DNA from: Flintibacter faecis
Lineage (GTDB): Bacteria > Bacillota > Clostridia > Oscillospirales > Oscillospiraceae
Reading direction: 5' to 3'
Assembly: GCF_014287875.1 (NCBI RefSeq)
Contig: NZ_JACOPN010000004.1
Location: 196,388 to 260,387 of the forward strand
DNA: 64,000 nucleotides
The translations under genes and the position numbers were made by a program. This document shows positions 15,299 through 23,556 of this stretch, piece by piece. The first letter of the stretch is position 1. Every line of letters starts with the position of its first letter. A model generated the notes under the pieces. The model ran no database searches, was not told where the DNA came from, and saw only the letters and a list, made by a program, of their open reading frames with translations.

Positions 15299-16185
15299 CC
15301 CATCCGCATACAGGCGACACCGGCGGGGAGCTTCTCCTCCTCCACCGTCACGGTATAGTCAGAATAGCTGCGGGCTACGGGAACTGCCGGGCCCCGCTCC
15401 GCCTTTACCAGGTCGAACAGCTTGTGGGCGGGGGCATTGCCCAGCTCGCTGTCGTGCTTGAACACGATCAGCTCCCGCACCGCCATTTTCCCCCGGGCGG
15501 CGGAGTGGTCATTCTCAAACATGTTCAGGATGGCTGTCCACAGCAGAGACAGGTCCTTCTCTGAGAATCCGGTGGTCTTTCTGGCCAGGTTGGCGGAGAT
15601 ATAACCCTCCATCCGATACAGGCCATAGGGCACGATGTACTTGCGGCCCATCTCCGTGCCTTTCTTCTCTGCGTCCGCCTCGGTGGTGATAGCCACACGG
15701 GTGATGGTGACCTCCTGGGGCAGGATGGGGTCCACGCTGCGGGCAAAGCCCAGCTGCACCGGTCCCCGCACCTGACCGCAATTCAGCGCCCCTTTGACAA
15801 AGGTGGTCATCACTGCGCCGAAAGTGCGGATATCATAGAAGTTGGCGCACATAAAGTCCCGCAGCTTCATGTCCAGCTGGTCGTCCTTCTTTTTGGCCTC
15901 CTTCAGCTTCCCCGGGTCCGCACCCACATAGGAACACGCCTCTGCGTCGCTGCGGTTCAGCGGTACGCCGTCCTTGATGTAGATGCGGTAGCCCTCCTCG
16001 CCCTCCTTGGCCATCTCCACATAGTTGCGGATCTTCCGCTTGATGCACACGTCCGTCACCAGGCCATGGCCGGTCTCCGGGTCCACCCGGGGCATATTCC
16101 CGGCATCCGGGTCGCCGTTGGGGTTGCCGTTCTCCACGTCGAACAACACTACAAACTCATACCGGTTCTTGATGGGTTCAGACAT
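15295..16185 (-). CDS. cas7: Type I-C Cas7 (Csd2) backbone subunit
   Basis: 296 residues of the Cas7/Csd2 family, which polymerises along the crRNA to form the Cascade backbone. The start YEFVVLFDVENGNPNGDPDAG is the family signature (N-G-N-P-N-G-D). Further on, RTFGAVMT and GPVQLGFARSVDPI are also typical. Length is normal and no lesion is seen. It overlaps cas8c by 8 nt upstream and cas4 by 4 nt downstream, which indicates coupled translation in the cas operon. Confidence 0.96.
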   Translation of the reverse strand: MSEPIKNRYEFVVLFDVENGNPNGDPDAGNMPRVDPETGHGLVTDVCIKRKIRNYVEMAKEGEEGYRIYIKDGVPLNRSDAEACSYVGADPGKLKEAKKKDDQLDMKLRDFMCANFYDIRTFGAVMTTFVKGALNCGQVRGPVQLGFARSVDPILPQEVTITRVAITTEADAEKKGTEMGRKYIVPYGLYRMEGYISANLARKTTGFSEKDLSLLWTAILNMFENDHSAARGKMAVRELIVFKHDSELGNAPAHKLFDLVKAERGPAVPVARSYSDYTVTVEEEKLPAGVACMRMG

Positions 16186-16549
16186 TTTTCTCTTCCTCCT
16201 TTTTGTGATTACACTGATGATAGTAACCGAGATAAAAACAAACTACCTCTTCCTGCGTGGATCTTGCGGGAGGCGGCGAAGTCAATTTCGCAGCAAGCTC
16301 ACTTTCCAAATCTCCAAGCTTTTTCCCCAATCCCGGCTTATCTCTCATAAGCTTCTTCAGATGATAGTTACTCAGGGCAAACAGTTTACCAAACACGCTC
16401 AGCGGAGTCGATGCAGCGGAGTTGAAATAGCTGTCCTTGATGCTCCGGTTCACGTTCCACCCCGTCGATGCAAGTTGAATCTCTTCCATCACTCGAAACA
16501 GGCGGCCCAGGGTATAGGCGGGGTTGGTGCTCTCCTCGTTGAGACTCAC
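16178..16549 (-). CDS. cas11c: Cas11c small subunit from internal start within cas8c
   Basis: Type I-C systems make a separate small subunit (Cas11c) from an internal ribosome site inside cas8c. Here a perfect AAAGGAGG (16558-16565) stands 8 nt before an in-frame GTG (16547-16549, codon 457 of cas8c). Translation from it gives 123 residues (VSLNEESTNPAY... to the cas8c stop), about the length of characterised Cas11c. The product is entirely helical, as expected. The mechanism is established for the subtype; this exact start is my inference from the ribosome site. Confidence 0.8.
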   Translation of the reverse strand: MSLNEESTNPAYTLGRLFRVMEEIQLASTGWNVNRSIKDSYFNSAASTPLSVFGKLFALSNYHLKKLMRDKPGLGKKLGDLESELAAKLTSPPPARSTQEEVVCFYLGYYHQCNHKKEEEKNV

Positions 16550-17917
16550 GGTCAAAACCTCCTTTGGACAATCTTCATGCGGATTCTTCAAATAATAAGC
16601 TTTTAAGATGGCGGCCCGTCCCCAGGTGATATTCCGCTCCGCCCGGATGCGGAGCATCACCCCCTCCAGCAGAGAGGCGGGGTAGCGTCCGCCGGAGAAA
16701 ACTGCCCGGGCGGTGGCCCCCGCCATAGCGGGGGACGGCATTTTGTCCCGGGAATTCAGGTTCACTGTCTCCCGCAGCAGCGCCCACAGTGGCAGCATCT
16801 CATATCTGCCTCCCACGATCTCCAGCCGCTCATAGTGGTCGTTCACATTTCGCATCAGCGCACCGAAGCTGTCCCGCAGGAAAAAGCGGACGGACAACCG
16901 TGCCGCATTGGGCGCCAGCCCCAGGATGTAAAACGTGCGGTTGGGGTCCACTGCCAGCTCGTCGCAGGGTTCCCCGTGGGCCAGATGCCACAGGGTCGCC
17001 CGAAGCGCATTGTCTGTCAGACCGCCGGGGGCCTCACCCCCGAAGATCGCCGCCACGGCAAGGCTCTGGCAGACGGGGTCTGCGCCCTCGGCCCAGCAGA
17101 CCACCGTGGTATCTCCGATCTGCTGCACCTGGTCTTTGTCCGCCAACAGATGGTTCAGGGCGGCGGTGTAGGCAAAGGCGGCATATTTTCCCACCGGGGC
17201 ATTGAAGTTCTGCTCATGCCCATAGGAACAGAAGGCCGGGGCATTGAAGGACACCAGGGCTGCGCCGCTGGACTGGGCGTCCCGCACACCCTTGATGGCG
17301 GGATGCACTTTGGCGATCTCGTCCTCCCGTCCGGTGACCAGGCACTGCATTTCCACCGCATCTTTATCCCTGTCAGACTGCCGGCGCTGCCACGCCTCCC
17401 GAATGGCAGCGTCCTCCTGGGCATAGCGCCCATCCACCCGGAACAGCAGATTGCCGCCGGAGGTCACTTCCTCCAGCTTTCCCTCAAGGGCTGGGCATTG
17501 GGCCGCATTTTCCGGCTGCCAGCTGTCGAAGAAGCGCAAGATTGCCCGGGCCGCAGGAGAATCCACTCCGTCCAAAACGGCGTGGTGCCGGGCCGCAGCA
17601 GTGGAAAAGCACTCCCGGCTCCGGGCCGGTTTGCCCTTCTGGTCCACACCCAGCAGATAGGACGAGTTATCCCAAAGAAAGTTGGATACGATGCCCACAG
17701 TCCGTTTCTCCGCTGCAGGCAGCGGAAACACCAGCGGCTGCGAAACGGTTTTCTTCCCCTTCGGCACTTCCTCCATCGTCGGCACGACCTGGGTCAGCTG
17801 CCCGTCTTCGTCCAGGCACAGGGCATAACTGATCTTGGCCGGGGCCCAACCCGGGGCAGCGATCTCACCACGGGCCAGCAGGTCCTCATAATACTGGGTC
17901 AGCGCTTGCAGGATCAT
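16178..17917 (-). CDS. cas8c: Type I-C Cas8c (Csd1) large subunit
   Basis: 579 residues of the Csd1/Cas8c family, the large subunit that recognises the PAM and holds target DNA. Typical features are the N-terminal LTQYYEDLLARGEI, the region SYLLGVDQKGKPAR and the C-terminal helical part. Length is typical. It overlaps cas5 by 4 nt (ATGA, 17914-17917) and cas7 by 8 nt. An internal start for Cas11c lies in its 3' part (see separate entry). No frameshift or truncation is visible, so interference should be intact even though adaptation is lost. Confidence 0.95.
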   Translation of the reverse strand: MILQALTQYYEDLLARGEIAAPGWAPAKISYALCLDEDGQLTQVVPTMEEVPKGKKTVSQPLVFPLPAAEKRTVGIVSNFLWDNSSYLLGVDQKGKPARSRECFSTAAARHHAVLDGVDSPAARAILRFFDSWQPENAAQCPALEGKLEEVTSGGNLLFRVDGRYAQEDAAIREAWQRRQSDRDKDAVEMQCLVTGREDEIAKVHPAIKGVRDAQSSGAALVSFNAPAFCSYGHEQNFNAPVGKYAAFAYTAALNHLLADKDQVQQIGDTTVVCWAEGADPVCQSLAVAAIFGGEAPGGLTDNALRATLWHLAHGEPCDELAVDPNRTFYILGLAPNAARLSVRFFLRDSFGALMRNVNDHYERLEIVGGRYEMLPLWALLRETVNLNSRDKMPSPAMAGATARAVFSGGRYPASLLEGVMLRIRAERNITWGRAAILKAYYLKNPHEDCPKEVLTVSLNEESTNPAYTLGRLFRVMEEIQLASTGWNVNRSIKDSYFNSAASTPLSVFGKLFALSNYHLKKLMRDKPGLGKKLGDLESELAAKLTSPPPARSTQEEVVCFYLGYYHQCNHKKEEEKNV

Positions 17918-18576
17918 CCCCTCACCTCCCCGCTGTCTATGGTCGGCACTGTCAGCACGCCGTCATTTAAGCTGCCCCGGAAAAACTTAGGGACGATGTT
18001 CTGCGGGTCGCTGTAATCCATGTCCCACAGCATCCACCCCAAGTCCCGAGTCCCCTTCAGCTCCTCCGGGCAGGGAGGCAGCTGCTGGCAGCGGCGGAAA
18101 TGGGCGGGAAATTCCCGGGTGCCCAGATAGGGCATGCTGTAGCACTGCCCCCGCTCCAGCCTCCGCTTGACGATATCCTGAAACTTGCCGGGGTTGTCGC
18201 CCGGGTTGGCCCGCTGGGTCATTTCAAAGTGGGCGTCGATGACATAATGTACGTCCCGCAGCACCATGGCCGCCCGCTGCTGGATGCTCTCCGGCGTGGC
18301 CAGATACAGCGCTCCGCCCCCCTTCTCCATAGCCGTTTTTACCTTGCGCCACGGAATGGTATCCTTTACCTCGTTGCGGCGGATGTTGGTGAAGCGGATG
18401 GGGCTGCACACATGGATGCGGTCGATGATCCATTTCAGACCGAGGTGCCAGTAAATACTTTCCAGCAGCCCCCGGGCTGCCGATGGGGTCATACAGTCAT
18501 AGCTCATATGCTCGACTTTAAACTCAGGGCGTGAGAATAATGCGTAATCGCCCCAGACCTCTACTTGGATCGACAT
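17914..18576 (-). CDS. cas5c: Type I-C Cas5 (Cas5c/Cas5d), crRNA-processing nuclease
   Basis: 220 residues. In type I-C, which lacks Cas6, Cas5 cuts the precursor crRNA in the repeat and caps the 5' handle. The family start VEVWGDYALFSRPEFKVE and the DCMTPSAARGLLESIYW segment are present, as is FRRCQQLPPCPEE near the end. Length is typical. The gene overlaps cas8c by 4 nt and begins 127 nt after cas3. Confidence 0.95.
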   Translation of the reverse strand: MSIQVEVWGDYALFSRPEFKVEHMSYDCMTPSAARGLLESIYWHLGLKWIIDRIHVCSPIRFTNIRRNEVKDTIPWRKVKTAMEKGGGALYLATPESIQQRAAMVLRDVHYVIDAHFEMTQRANPGDNPGKFQDIVKRRLERGQCYSMPYLGTREFPAHFRRCQQLPPCPEELKGTRDLGWMLWDMDYSDPQNIVPKFFRGSLNDGVLTVPTIDSGEVRG

Positions 18577-18703
18577 AAGATCACTCCCTTCTTTCTCTTT
18601 GTGTGTTCACTATACATCATTCTTCACGGACGACTCTCCGTCCTTCTGTCTATTTTGTACTGTTTTTTCAAAATACACCATACGCTGTCCCATAAACCGG
18701 ACT

Positions 18704-20878
18704 TCAGACAAATTCTGCTCTGCCGGTCTCCGGTTCCAGGGACAGGCCCATGGTTGGGTCATACAAATTCATATCGGTCAAAATGGCACTGCGGCTGTCC
18801 AGGGCCGGAATTTCCCCAGCGGTCATCAGGGCTCCGGCCTGATACAGCGCCCGAAAATGCTGCTCATATACCGTGACCCCATAGCGTCCCAATTTGCGGT
18901 ACAGCGACTTGGAGCACCCCCCATCCCGCAGCTGCTGTACCAGGGCCGCCCCCTCGCCATAGGGCACATAGACCGTGCAGGTATTCTGGTCGATGAGTCG
19001 GAAGGTCTCTGCCACCGTGCGGAAGGGCAGCTCGCAGCCTTCGATCCCCTTCTCAAACGCCTGCACCACCCCCTGTTTGTCCAGGGTCTCGCCGCTCAGG
19101 CTCCGCAGGCTGTGGAAATAGCGGTCCATGGTCTCCGGCGCGCCGGGGTCCCGGTCTTTTCCCAGCGCCTCCCGGGCTGCTCCCACCGCCGTGCGGAACA
19201 GCACCGGCGGAAGCTCTGTCCGTTCAAAGACGGTCACAACGCTCTCCTTTGCCGGGCGCTTTCCCTCTCGATTGCACCGGCCCGCCGCCTGCAAAATGGA
19301 ATCCAGACCCGCCAGTTCCCGATAGACCGCCGGAAAGTCCACGTCTACACCGGCTTCGATCAGGGAGGTGGACACCACACGGCAGGGCTCCCCCTTCCGC
19401 AGCCGCACTTTGATCTCCTCTATCCGCGTTTTTCTCTGGGCCGGGACCATCAGCGTAGACAGATGATAGCTCCCCTCCCGGGGCAGCTTGTCAAAAATGC
19501 TCTGGGCCGCCTTGCGGCTGTTGACGATGCACAGGACCTGGTCGTGCTCCGCCAGCTGGGCGGCCAGGGTCTCATCCTCCAGCTTTCCCGTCTGACGGAA
19601 GGTCACCCGGCGGAAACAGTCATACAGCTGCGCCGTCTGGGGACACAGCTCCGTCACCGTGCAGCCGGGGGCGTAGGTGTGCAGCAGATCGTCCAAGGCG
19701 GGCTGGGTGGCGGTACACAGCACCACGGTAGACCGGAACTGCTCCGCCAGCGATGCCATAGCCGCCACACAGGGCCGCAGGTGCGCCAGGGGCAGCATCT
19801 GCGCCTCGTCAAAGATCACCACGCTGTTGGCCAGATTGTGGAGCTTGCGGCACTTGGAGGAGCGGTTGGCGTACATCGATTCAAACAGCTGCACCGCCGT
19901 GGTGACCACCACCGGCACGTCCCAGTTCTCCGCCGCCAGCGCCCGGCGCACCTGCTCCGGCGGCGCACCGTCCTCCAGGTCAAACTGCACCCCGGAGTGA
20001 TGCTCCAGCACGTTCTGCTCCCCCAAAATATCCCGAAAAACGGCGGCGTTCTGGTCGATGATGGAGGTGTACGGAATGACATAGATCACACGCTGCATCC
20101 CGTGTTCCTTTGCGTGGCGCAGGGCAAAGGCCAGAGAGGCCACCGTTTTCCCGCCGCCGGTGGGCACGGTCAGGGTGTATATCCCCCTGGGCTGACCGCC
20201 CTTCTCCATGCAGGTGTTCAAAATCTCGCACCGCAGCCGATTCAGCTCTGTTTCAGGCTTCTGCCAGGACGCGATATGTTCCTCCAGCCGGGCTAAGAGG
20301 GTCTCTATGCTGTCATACCGGCCCCTGCCCCGGTCTCCGTTCATAAATTGCTCCGTGTCCAGAAAATCCGCATCCACCAGACAGGAATAGAGCATCCGGG
20401 TCCAAAAGCTCATCTGGAGTCTGCTCCTCCACAAAGGCTCCCGGGGAAACTCCGGCACAGGGATACCGGGGTCGCCGCACTGCTCCAGCAGCCGGTCCCC
20501 CACCCCCTTCTTCAGGCGGGCAAACAGGGTGGGACCGCTCTTGTCCCCCTGGCTGCCCACATCCGCCAGCCCGCCGTGGTGCCCGGCCACGCAGGCAGCC
20601 GGCAGCAGCTGCCCACGACTGGCACAGAGCAGCGCCCCGGCTGTGGCGTGGTCCACCTTCGGTCCATCGCAGAGCAGCCGTTTTTGAAAGCCCGGCGTAC
20701 ACTTGCCCCAGTCGTGGACCAGGCCCACGGCTCGCCCGGCCTGCTCCGCCTGAAAGGCCCCCGCAAAGGCCGCACACCGCTCCGCCGTCCCCAGCAGATG
20801 GTCCTTTACCGTCTGATAGTCCACTTTTTCCGGCTCCTCCGGGTCAGGCCGGATGTGGGCGTAATACTCCTGTTTCAC
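18704..20878 (-). CDS. cas3: Cas3 nuclease-helicase
   Basis: 724 residues. The N-terminal HD nuclease has VHDWGK (H55-D56), H77 and H100-H101. The helicase part shows Walker A TVPTGGGKT (237-245), the DEAQ box (357-360), the motif III-like TATQPALDD and motif VI QAAGRCNREGK. Cas3 is recruited by target-bound Cascade and degrades the DNA. All key residues seem present. The gene is first in the operon behind a strong promoter. A 127-nt gap separates it from cas5; no gene is seen there. Confidence 0.96.
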   Translation of the reverse strand: MKQEYYAHIRPDPEEPEKVDYQTVKDHLLGTAERCAAFAGAFQAEQAGRAVGLVHDWGKCTPGFQKRLLCDGPKVDHATAGALLCASRGQLLPAACVAGHHGGLADVGSQGDKSGPTLFARLKKGVGDRLLEQCGDPGIPVPEFPREPLWRSRLQMSFWTRMLYSCLVDADFLDTEQFMNGDRGRGRYDSIETLLARLEEHIASWQKPETELNRLRCEILNTCMEKGGQPRGIYTLTVPTGGGKTVASLAFALRHAKEHGMQRVIYVIPYTSIIDQNAAVFRDILGEQNVLEHHSGVQFDLEDGAPPEQVRRALAAENWDVPVVVTTAVQLFESMYANRSSKCRKLHNLANSVVIFDEAQMLPLAHLRPCVAAMASLAEQFRSTVVLCTATQPALDDLLHTYAPGCTVTELCPQTAQLYDCFRRVTFRQTGKLEDETLAAQLAEHDQVLCIVNSRKAAQSIFDKLPREGSYHLSTLMVPAQRKTRIEEIKVRLRKGEPCRVVSTSLIEAGVDVDFPAVYRELAGLDSILQAAGRCNREGKRPAKESVVTVFERTELPPVLFRTAVGAAREALGKDRDPGAPETMDRYFHSLRSLSGETLDKQGVVQAFEKGIEGCELPFRTVAETFRLIDQNTCTVYVPYGEGAALVQQLRDGGCSKSLYRKLGRYGVTVYEQHFRALYQAGALMTAGEIPALDSRSAILTDMNLYDPTMGLSLEPETGRAEFV

Positions 20879-20927
20879 AGCGTTTTCCTCTCCATCTTTT
20901 AGATATTTTCCGAAGATTTACAGTAAT

Positions 20928-20956
20928 ATTGTACTGCAACCCCTGTGTTATGTCAA
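20928..20956 (-). promoter_or_regulatory. Promoter of the cas operon
   Basis: Minus strand consensus TTGACA (20951-20956), 17-nt spacer, TACAAT (20928-20933), about 50 nt upstream of cas3. It is a near-perfect sigma-A promoter, so the interference genes are probably expressed. Confidence 0.85.
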
Positions 20957-20982
20957 TTTGTATTGTGCGCAATAGACACAAG

Positions 20983-21017
20983 CGCCCTCTGTCCACGATC
21001 TGGACAGAGGGCGTTTT
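20983..21017 (+). terminator. Terminator facing the oleate hydratase gene
   Basis: Perfect 13-bp stem (CGCCCTCTGTCCA and complement, 5-nt loop) followed by TTTT on the plus strand. No plus-strand gene precedes it, so it may insulate the downstream gene from antisense transcription across cas3. Confidence 0.75.
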
Positions 21018-21022
21018 CCCTG

Positions 21023-21051
21023 TAGACATTTTGAATGCTTTGTGATATAGT
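21023..21051 (+). promoter_or_regulatory. Promoter of the oleate hydratase gene
   Basis: TAGACA (21023-21028), 17-nt spacer, TATAGT (21046-21051), about 87 nt before the ATG. Confidence 0.65.
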
Positions 21052-21137
21052 TTTAAAAACTAGATTAAGGCGTGACTATTTCTCTCCATTCAGGCCATGC
21101 TAACACAAAACTACTTTTTTATCAGGAGGTCATTCCC

Positions 21138-22913
21138 ATGTACTATTCCAGCGGAAATTACGAGGCGTTCGCCCGTCCCAAAAAGCCCGAGGGGGTGGAC
21201 AGCAAGTCCGCCTATCTGGTGGGCAGCGGTCTGGCCACCCTGGCCGCCGCCTGCTATCTGGTGCGGGACGGCCAGATGAAGGGCGAAAACATCCACATTC
21301 TGGAGAAGGGCGACCTGCCCGGCGGGGCCTGCGACGGCTATAAGTTCGAGAACCTGGGCTATGTCATGCGGGGCGGCCGGGAGATGGACAACCACTTCGA
21401 GGTGATGTGGGACCTGTTCCGCTCCATCCCCTCCATCGAGACCGAGGGGGTCAGCGTGCTGGACGAGTATTACTGGCTGAACAAGGCCGACCCCAACTAC
21501 TCCCTGTGCCGGGCCACGGTGAATCGGGGCCAGGACGCCCACACCGACGGCAAGTTCGGCCTGTCCGACAAGGGCGCGAAAGAGATTCTGAAGCTGTTCT
21601 TCACCCCCAACGAGGACCTGCAGAACAAGCGCATCACCGACATCTTTGACGACGAGGTCTTTCAAAGCAACTTCTGGCTGTATTGGCGGACCATGTTCGC
21701 CTTTGAAAACTGGCACAGCGCCCTGGAGATGAAGCTCTATCTCCAGCGCTATATCCACCACATCGGCGGTCTGCCCGACTTCAAGGCCCTGCGCTTCACC
21801 CGCTATAACCAGTACGAGTCCATGATCCTGCCCATGGTGAAGTATCTGGAGGGCTTCGGCGTTCAGTTCCACTATGGCGTTCAGGTGACCAACGTGCAGT
21901 TCGACTGCAATAAGACCCGCAAGCTGGCCACCCGCATCGACGTGCTGCGAAACGGGAAGGCGGATGCCATCCCCCTGACGGAGAACGACCTGGTGTTCAT
22001 CACCCACGGCGGCTGCGTGGAGAACTCCGCCACCGGCAGTCAGGACAAGCCCGCCCCCTTTCACACCCAGCTGCGCCCCGGCGGCGGCTGGGACCTGTGG
22101 AAAAAGATCGCCGCCCAGGACCCCTCCTTCGGCCACCCGGAGAAGTTCTGCTCCACCCCCGAGCAGACCAACTGGATGAGCGCCACCGTGGAGACCCTGG
22201 ACGAGCGCATCCTCCCCTATCTCAAAAAGATCTGCAAGCGGGACCCCTTCTCCGGCGGCGTGGTCACCGGCGGCATCGTCACCGTGAAGGACTCCTCCTG
22301 GCTGCTCAGCTGGACCATCAACCGCCAGCCCCAGTTCCGGGACCAGCCCAAGGGCCACTGCCTGGTGTGGCTGTACTCCCTGTTCACCGACAAGCCCGGC
22401 GACTTCGTCAAAAAGCCCATGCGAGACTGCACCGGCAAGGAGATCTGCATGGAGTGGCTCTATCACCTGGGCGTTCCTGCCGACCAGATCGAGGACATGG
22501 CCGCCCACAGCGCCAACACCGTGCCCGTGATGATGCCCTATATCGACGCCTTCTTCATGCCCCGGGCCTACGGCGACCGGCCCGCCGTGGTCCCCCAGGG
22601 GGCGGTGAATTTCGCCTTTTTGGGCCAGTTTGCCGAGACCGCCCGGGACACCATCTTCACCACGGAGTATTCCATGCGCACGGGCATGGAGGCGGTGTAT
22701 ACCCTGCTGAACGTGGACCGGGGCGTGCCCGAGGTGTGGGGCAGCGTGTTCGACCTGCGCTGTCTGCTGGAGGCCACGGTGAAGCTCCGGGACGGCAAAA
22801 AGGCCACCGACATGGAGCTGGGCTGGCTGGAGCGCATGGCCCTGAAAATGGCCCTGGGCAAGATCCAGGGCACCGATCTGGAGAAGCTGCTGAAAGCTTA
22901 TGAGGTGATCTGA
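21138..22913 (+). CDS. ohyA: Oleate hydratase (FAD-dependent)
   Basis: 591 residues. The enzyme adds water to the C9-C10 double bond of oleate to give 10-hydroxystearate, detoxifying unsaturated fatty acids at the membrane. The FAD-binding region YLVGSGLATLAAA lies near residue 27, followed by the family motif RGGREMDNHFE with Glu at 82, the position of the catalytic Glu in the S. aureus enzyme of the same length. Other family motifs are YNQYESMILPMVKYLEG and WLLSWTINRQPQF. The ATG at 21138 is chosen because AGGAGGT lies 8 nt upstream; the open frame extends further but without a site. It stands alone between the cas operon and a repeat block and has its own promoter and terminator. Confidence 0.95.
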   Translation: MYYSSGNYEAFARPKKPEGVDSKSAYLVGSGLATLAAACYLVRDGQMKGENIHILEKGDLPGGACDGYKFENLGYVMRGGREMDNHFEVMWDLFRSIPSIETEGVSVLDEYYWLNKADPNYSLCRATVNRGQDAHTDGKFGLSDKGAKEILKLFFTPNEDLQNKRITDIFDDEVFQSNFWLYWRTMFAFENWHSALEMKLYLQRYIHHIGGLPDFKALRFTRYNQYESMILPMVKYLEGFGVQFHYGVQVTNVQFDCNKTRKLATRIDVLRNGKADAIPLTENDLVFITHGGCVENSATGSQDKPAPFHTQLRPGGGWDLWKKIAAQDPSFGHPEKFCSTPEQTNWMSATVETLDERILPYLKKICKRDPFSGGVVTGGIVTVKDSSWLLSWTINRQPQFRDQPKGHCLVWLYSLFTDKPGDFVKKPMRDCTGKEICMEWLYHLGVPADQIEDMAAHSANTVPVMMPYIDAFFMPRAYGDRPAVVPQGAVNFAFLGQFAETARDTIFTTEYSMRTGMEAVYTLLNVDRGVPEVWGSVFDLRCLLEATVKLRDGKKATDMELGWLERMALKMALGKIQGTDLEKLLKAYEVI

Positions 22914-22919
22914 GCGGCG

Positions 22920-23160
22920 CATCGTTCGGGCGGATGGGGACATCCGCCCCTACGAAACGCCGACGAAATACGGGTAGGGGCGGACCTCTGTGTCCGCCCG
23001 CAGCCCTCTCCGCCCCCTGCGGGGGCACCTCCCCCAATGGGGGAGGCAAGTAAGACAGATTGCCACGTCGGGCTATGCCCTCCTCGCAATGACAGGGCAC
23101 GCCCTTGGCTCCCCCTGTGGGGGAGCTGGCACGGCGCAGCCGTGACTGAGAGGGTATCCC
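22920..23160. repeat. Dispersed palindromic repeat cluster 1
   Basis: This 300-nt spacer after ohyA has no gene. It contains two copies of a GGGCGGA...TCCGCCC palindrome (22928-22949 and 22975-23001), one ATTGCC...CGCAATGACAG element (23059-23095) and one GGCTCCCCCTGTGGGGGAGC element with a GGCACGGCGCAGCCGTGACTGAGAGGG tail (23107-23155). The same three families recur at five other places in the window. Confidence 0.8.
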
Positions 23161-23169
23161 CCAAAACTC

Positions 23170-23214
23170 AACCGGACTGACCGTTCCCCTAATTAACGGC
23201 CAGTCCGGTTTTTC
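23170..23214. terminator. Terminator between ohyA and the RHH gene
   Basis: Stem AACCGGACTGACCGTT with near-perfect complement and TTTTT on the plus strand. It lies between converging genes and could serve both. Confidence 0.8.
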
Positions 23215-23215
23215 T

Positions 23216-23389
23216 TTATTCCAACGTGATCTTTCCGTGCTCTTTTTCATATTCCGCGATACATTTCAGCATGAGCTGGATGATCTGGGCGTTGGCCGAG
23301 CGGCCCTTGAACCCGCACACATAGCGGAATTTCGCCAGAATATCCCCATCCACCCGCAGCCCGAAGTGCTTTTCATTGATCTTGTTCAT
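23216..23389 (-). CDS. Ribbon-helix-helix (Arc-like) regulator, 57 aa
   Basis: A 57-codon gene, ATG at 23387-23389 with GGAGG about 10 nt upstream. The product begins MNKINEKHFGLRVDGDIL, a beta strand, and continues with helices KFRYVCGFKGRSANAQIIQLMLKC, which matches the Arc/CopG ribbon-helix-helix fold. It has a basic/aromatic strand and no toxin partner beside it. A perfect 12-bp inverted repeat lies 17 nt upstream of the start, so the protein probably represses its own gene and perhaps the divergent GGDEF gene. Confidence 0.8.
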   Translation of the reverse strand: MNKINEKHFGLRVDGDILAKFRYVCGFKGRSANAQIIQLMLKCIAEYEKEHGKITLE

Positions 23390-23405
23390 CCTCTTTTCCT
23401 CCGTA

Positions 23406-23435
23406 TAACGCTATTATGGACTTATAATAGCGTTA
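23406..23435. promoter_or_regulatory. Perfect palindrome, likely operator for the RHH protein
   Basis: TAACGCTATTAT (23406-23417) and its exact complement (23424-23435) separated by 6 nt, located between the RHH gene and the divergent GGDEF gene. It overlaps the expected promoter zone of the RHH gene. Confidence 0.7.
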
Positions 23436-23449
23436 AGCCTTGCAAATAT

Positions 23450-23479
23450 TTGAAAACGGAGCTATAATGGAGTTATAAT
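23450..23479 (+). promoter_or_regulatory. Promoter of the PAS-GGDEF gene
   Basis: TTGAAA (23450-23455), 18-nt spacer, TATAAT (23474-23479). The -10 region lies in a direct repeat GGAG(C/T)TATAATG, so a second -10 is present 11 nt earlier. Confidence 0.55.
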
Positions 23480-23556
23480 GACTCTGGAAATTTTAAGGTG
23501 GAACCTGTACCCGCCCCATGACAGGCGCATACAAGACTGAAGAAGAGGACGCAGGC

